From Neorhizobium sp. UBA3556 (GTDB taxonomy: Bacteria; Pseudomonadota; Alphaproteobacteria; Rhizobiales; Rhizobiaceae), in the NCBI GenBank assembly GCA_002376235.1, contig DFNX01000003.1, forward strand, positions 434,001-498,000: a DNA stretch of 64,000 nt. Reading direction: 5' to 3'. The position numbers and the translations under genes were made by a program. The stretch's first letter is position 1. The number at the start of each line of letters is the position of its first letter. This document shows, in pieces, positions 60,878 through 64,000 of the stretch. The notes below the pieces were generated by a model that was not told the origin of the DNA, did no database searches, and was given only the letters and a program-made list of their open reading frames with translations.

Positions 60878-60993
60878 TGGGCGTCAACCTTAATAGAGAG
60901 GAAAACTCATAACTACGGCAGGCGGGGCTTGATCGGGGGTGGGTCGGCATGCGATATTAATATTAGAAAACACTAATTAAAATTGAGTAATGC

Positions 60994-61302
60994 ATGATTA
61001 CTTGGATCCTGATCCTCTCCGCCGCGATCGGCGCCGTTTGCGGAATCTGGCTTCATGTCGTTGTCTTTACCGTACTTTCGGTATTCGTCGCGGTCGTTTA
61101 TCTGATTACCGCGATTGCCTCCGGCTTTTCGGTTGGATCCACCGTGCTGTGGATCATGATGCTGAGCGCTGCACTTTGTGCCGGTTACATCGCATCGCAT
61201 GTAACGCGCTATGTCATCCATACCAGGGCACAGAAAGCCAGGCTCCGTCACTCCGAACTGGATGCCGGCACCAAATATCTTCACGATCAGCAGCAGCCGT
61301 AG
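60994..61302 (+). CDS. Small membrane protein of the polysaccharide locus
   Basis: A 102-residue protein with three hydrophobic segments (ILILSAAIGAVCGIWLHVVV, VYLITAIASGFSVGS and LWIMMLSAALCAGYIAS), then a basic cytoplasmic tail (RYVIHTRAQKARLRHSELDA). It follows the export gene by 116 bases in the same direction. Similar three-helix proteins are found in rhizobial exopolysaccharide clusters, but I cannot name the family or a role. Confidence 0.72.
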   Translation: MITWILILSAAIGAVCGIWLHVVVFTVLSVFVAVVYLITAIASGFSVGSTVLWIMMLSAALCAGYIASHVTRYVIHTRAQKARLRHSELDAGTKYLHDQQQP

Positions 61303-61659
61303 GCCTATAGGCGCGCGCCGCTCTCAATGCGTGCTGCCGGAATCTGCCGGTGAACTTCACCGCCAGTGACGTGGGCCCTCGCCCGCCTTATCTCCAAATT
61401 CGCGTTTTCATCCCGATCATTCAGAAGAGCGATCAAAAATGCGTATCCTCACGCATTTTCGATAGACGTCAAATCCATCGACGTTCTACTCTATCGGAAA
61501 GAATTGCGACCTTGGCTTACTCAAGTCACGACCCGGACAAGAAACTTATTTCGTCATACGCTCAAGTATAACCGAACTTAAGCTCGCAATATTACTTTAC
61601 CACTCCGCAATCACAGGCTTTTCATAAGATCTGAAACCCCTTGCCCAATAGGATCCGAG
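61303..61659. other. 357-base gap between the small membrane protein and the GH16 gene
   Basis: No ORF with a ribosome site was seen. AAAATGCGT-ATCCTC-ACGCATTTT (61436-61459) is a perfect 9-base stem that could terminate transcription on either strand. The stretch after 61520 is A/T-richer and should hold the GH16 promoter, though I could not choose a convincing pair. Confidence 0.5.
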
Positions 61660-62574
61660 ATGTCGAAGTTGCCACGCAGAACATTCGTCAAGGCATCCGT
61701 GCTGGCTGGTGCGGGAGCGATGCTCGGTAGCCGGGCGGTCGCGGCCGGTGACCCGACGAGCGGGCGGCGCCTGATTTTCGACGAGCAGTTCAGGGCGATC
61801 GACTGGACGATCTGGGAAGCCGGGCGGAAAGCGACGACATTCGACCCCGGTTTTTACGGGCGCTCGGCGTTTGCCCGCAGCATCGGCGAAGAAGGCTTCA
61901 ACCCTTACGAAATCGTCGACGATGCAGCGACGGCAAATGGCAAGGCGCTGAAAATCTCGGCGAGATATATCGGGAAGGAGATGTCCGTACCGCATTATTA
62001 CGGCAACAAGGAACCGCAGCAGCAGTGGATCTCCGGCAACCTGCAGACCGCCCGCGGAGACGGGACGATCATGAGGGGATGGCGGACAGGCTATTTCGAA
62101 ACACGGATGATCTTTCCCAAACACCCCCTCACCTGGCCCGCCTTCTGGCTGATGAACGGCCGCAGCATTCTCTTCCCCAAGACAAGTATCGAGATCGACG
62201 TCGTCGAGCAGAAGGGTTTCGAGCCGACCGTCTACGGTGCCTATCTGCACGAATGGGGCCAACCCGGCGAACGTCATGAAGAGGTGGGGGTCAAGACGCC
62301 TGTCGACATGACGACGCAATATTGCCGTTATGGCGTTTTGGTCACGGAGACCGAGTGCCGGCCTTATTTCGAGCGGGAGCCGGTGATCAATCCGGCAACC
62401 GGCAGGCCGGCGGTCTGGACGATCGGCCGTGCTGCGGAAATCAAGGCCAATAACGACGTTTTCTGGCCGCTTGTGACGCTCGCGTTGCGCGCAGACATTC
62501 CCTATCCGGAGACGCTGCTTCCCGAACACATTGAGACATCGATGCGAGTAGACTATGTAAAGGTCTATGCCTGA
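61660..62574 (+). CDS. Tat-exported family 16 glycoside hydrolase
   Basis: A 304-residue GH16 endo-beta-glycanase. The N-terminus LPRRTFVKASVLAGAGAM is a near-consensus twin-arginine signal. The catalytic box is SIEIDVVEQKG (E-I-D-x-x-E; nucleophile and acid/base glutamates), with TYFETRMIF-like GYFETRMIFPKHPLTWPAFW before it and MRVDYVKVYA as the typical last strand. Such enzymes in rhizobial clusters (ExoK, ExsH) cut the nascent polymer. The Tat route is unusual for them. Its last ten bases overlap the convergent Wzy-like gene. Confidence 0.92.
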   Translation: MSKLPRRTFVKASVLAGAGAMLGSRAVAAGDPTSGRRLIFDEQFRAIDWTIWEAGRKATTFDPGFYGRSAFARSIGEEGFNPYEIVDDAATANGKALKISARYIGKEMSVPHYYGNKEPQQQWISGNLQTARGDGTIMRGWRTGYFETRMIFPKHPLTWPAFWLMNGRSILFPKTSIEIDVVEQKGFEPTVYGAYLHEWGQPGERHEEVGVKTPVDMTTQYCRYGVLVTETECRPYFEREPVINPATGRPAVWTIGRAAEIKANNDVFWPLVTLALRADIPYPETLLPEHIETSMRVDYVKVYA

Positions 62575-63959
62575 GCGGGCATCGGTGCAAAAGCCTCCTC
62601 ACGTTCCTCGGCCGGCACAGCCGTCGCAAGTCCCGCCATGACGAAGAATAGCAGGCCGGTATCGACCGTCGAGCCCGATACCGACGCGCCGATGAGAATG
62701 CAGAGGCAGCCGTTGCGGCCGGCCAGACGCACATCGCTATCGAATGTGCGCGGCGTCCCCCGTCTTGTGTAGAAGGCGGAGAGGAAAAACAGGCCAAAGA
62801 AGATCACGCCCGGAACACCGACATTGGATAGAAGTGCGATGACGAAGCTTGAGGTGCGGGATGTACCGAGCCCGACGCCCAGGCCATAGCTGTCGATGAA
62901 GTTGCTCCAGCCATAGGCATTCCACATGCCGCGCTCGATGCCGGAGGCGGAGGTCGCCTTGCTGAACAGCAGGAGATCGAAATAGGCGTAGAGCTGGCGG
63001 AAAAGGTCTTCGTTCATCACGATCATCATGCAGATCAAGAGGACGATGATCGGCGCGAAGAGCACGATGCCGGCACTTATGCGGGTGCCGGACTGGCCAC
63101 CGCAGCGGAAAAAGCAGGTCGCGTAGAGGATTGCGAGACAGACCGGCAGTCCGAACAGGCCGGCGGATGAGGTCGATCGGATAACCATGATCGAGCTCAG
63201 CAGGAACAGGAAACCGGTAAACCTGCTGTAGCGCCCGCAGATACGCATCGTGCCGGTAAAGCCGACCACGCCGAGGCTGACGCCGGCGAATGTGGAGGCT
63301 TCTGGCCAGGAGCCGACGACACGCTTGACGCCGGCAACGACCGCTTCGTCATGGAAGGCGTAAGGGGCGTTACGGATATAGCTGAACAGCTCCTGGATCG
63401 GCGTGCCGTAAGTGACCAGATCAGCGATGCCGAAGAACAGGTTGGCGGAGGCGAAGGCGAGCACCGTGCCGGTCGCGGCACGAAACCCGGCCACGGTCGA
63501 GGCCATTGCCACGATCATGGCGAAGGTGACTATGTTGGCCGTGTTGTAGATAGCCTGCGTGAGATTGCTGGAGACCGGGCCAAGCGGCACGGCGCCACCG
63601 GTTTCGGGATATTCCGACGAGCCAAGCGGAATGATGTTCATCGTCTCTGCCCATAATCGCGGAGCGAAAAAACCGGCAATCACGCCATAGGTCAGAAGGC
63701 AGACCAGCCAGAAGGCCGGTTGCGGAAAGGCCAGCGCGTTGAGCGCAACTTTCATGTTCTCGCGATAGGAAAGTGTCGCCAGCGCCAGGAAACCGACGAA
63801 GAGATGGCCGGGCTGGATGCCTGCCCCGCCAATCATGACCGCGGCAGCGCCACCGAAGACGGTCATGACGCCGAAGGCAATGGCTGTCGCCCGATAACCC
63901 GATATCAGGCACAGAATGCCGATGATAAGCGTCAATACACCGATGGGCGGGATACTCAT
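62565..63959 (-). CDS. Wzy/O-antigen-ligase-like polysaccharide polymerase
   Basis: A 464-residue membrane protein with about 11 hydrophobic segments (IGVLTLIIGILCLISGYRA, VTFAMIVAMASTVAGFRA, FSSLMV-like FLFLLSSIMVIRSTSS, IIVLLICMMIVMN). The large late periplasmic loop holds NAYGWSNFIDSYGLGVGLGT, the 'G.G.G..R' type signature of O-antigen ligase or Wzy proteins. It would polymerise or ligate lipid-linked repeat units in the periplasm. The gene starts 41 bases from the window's end, so upstream partners are not visible. Confidence 0.85.
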   Translation of the reverse strand: MSIPPIGVLTLIIGILCLISGYRATAIAFGVMTVFGGAAAVMIGGAGIQPGHLFVGFLALATLSYRENMKVALNALAFPQPAFWLVCLLTYGVIAGFFAPRLWAETMNIIPLGSSEYPETGGAVPLGPVSSNLTQAIYNTANIVTFAMIVAMASTVAGFRAATGTVLAFASANLFFGIADLVTYGTPIQELFSYIRNAPYAFHDEAVVAGVKRVVGSWPEASTFAGVSLGVVGFTGTMRICGRYSRFTGFLFLLSSIMVIRSTSSAGLFGLPVCLAILYATCFFRCGGQSGTRISAGIVLFAPIIVLLICMMIVMNEDLFRQLYAYFDLLLFSKATSASGIERGMWNAYGWSNFIDSYGLGVGLGTSRTSSFVIALLSNVGVPGVIFFGLFFLSAFYTRRGTPRTFDSDVRLAGRNGCLCILIGASVSGSTVDTGLLFFVMAGLATAVPAEEREEAFAPMPAQA

Positions 63960-64000
63960 CGCTGAGACCCCGCCGTTTTGGCCAGGTATGTCTGACGCCC

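Overview
The window looks like chromosomal DNA of an alphaproteobacterium of the Rhizobiaceae (Rhizobium/Agrobacterium/Sinorhizobium relatives). Reasons: GC-rich coding with strong third-position bias, an ohr/ohrR pair, betCBA for choline-O-sulfate use, a [4Fe-4S] APS reductase type cysH with cysDN, ExoY/ExoF-like polysaccharide genes, DUF1127 and TIGR03808 proteins, and two rhizobial-type intergenic palindromic repeats (RIME-like). No phage, IS element, CRISPR array or rRNA was seen. One tRNA (Pro, CGG) is present. Species is not identifiable from sequence reading alone.

1-9.1 kb: RhtB exporter; ohr and ohrR, divergent over a palindromic operator; a Tat-signal alpha/beta hydrolase divergent from an HxlR regulator; a GNAT; two tandem L,D-transpeptidases; a large chemoreceptor with a CheR-tethering tail. 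8.6-17.6 kb: an Rrf2 regulator divergent from a thioredoxin-reductase-like flavoenzyme over a nested inverted repeat; a secreted hydrolase; a DUF3592 protein; an ATP-dependent DNA ligase with its metallo-beta-lactamase exonuclease; a DHA2 efflux pump divergent from a MarR regulator. 17.6-29.3 kb: PAS-GAF-GGDEF cyclase, Tat beta-helix protein, orphan antitoxin, GST/LysR, asparaginase, DUF3750, DUF1127, a 24-residue short ORF with a near-perfect Shine-Dalgarno, quinone oxidoreductase, an EAL-CBS-GGDEF phosphodiesterase and a frameshifted higA.

29.4-37.8 kb: betC-betB-betA (choline-O-sulfate to choline to glycine betaine) without betI beside it and with a palindromic repeat between betB and betA; a ParE-like toxin with an atypical short antitoxin; DUF2214 and DUF6152 proteins; a half-size EamA protein; a ClC antiporter. 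37.8-46.7 kb is a sulfur block: sulfate ABC importer (sbp-cysT-cysW-cysA), an Rrf2 regulator with a cysteine cluster, and divergent cysH-cysD-cysN. The importer supplies sulfate, CysDN makes APS and CysH reduces it to sulfite.

48.8-64 kb is a surface-polysaccharide locus, the most accessory-looking part. A plus-strand operon encodes a Kps-like ABC exporter with two paralogous permeases of equal length, one ATPase and a KpsE-like protein. A minus-strand operon follows, with overlapping start/stop codons: GT4-GT2 fusion, a Wzz/BY-kinase protein whose P-loop lysine is gone, and a GT2. Then come an ExoY-like initiating sugar transferase, a GT4, an ExoF/Wza-like outer-membrane export protein, a small membrane protein, a Tat-signal GH16 endoglycanase and a Wzy/O-antigen-ligase-like protein. 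ABC-type and Wzy-type export parts thus lie side by side; no Wzx flippase is inside the window, though the locus runs off the right edge.
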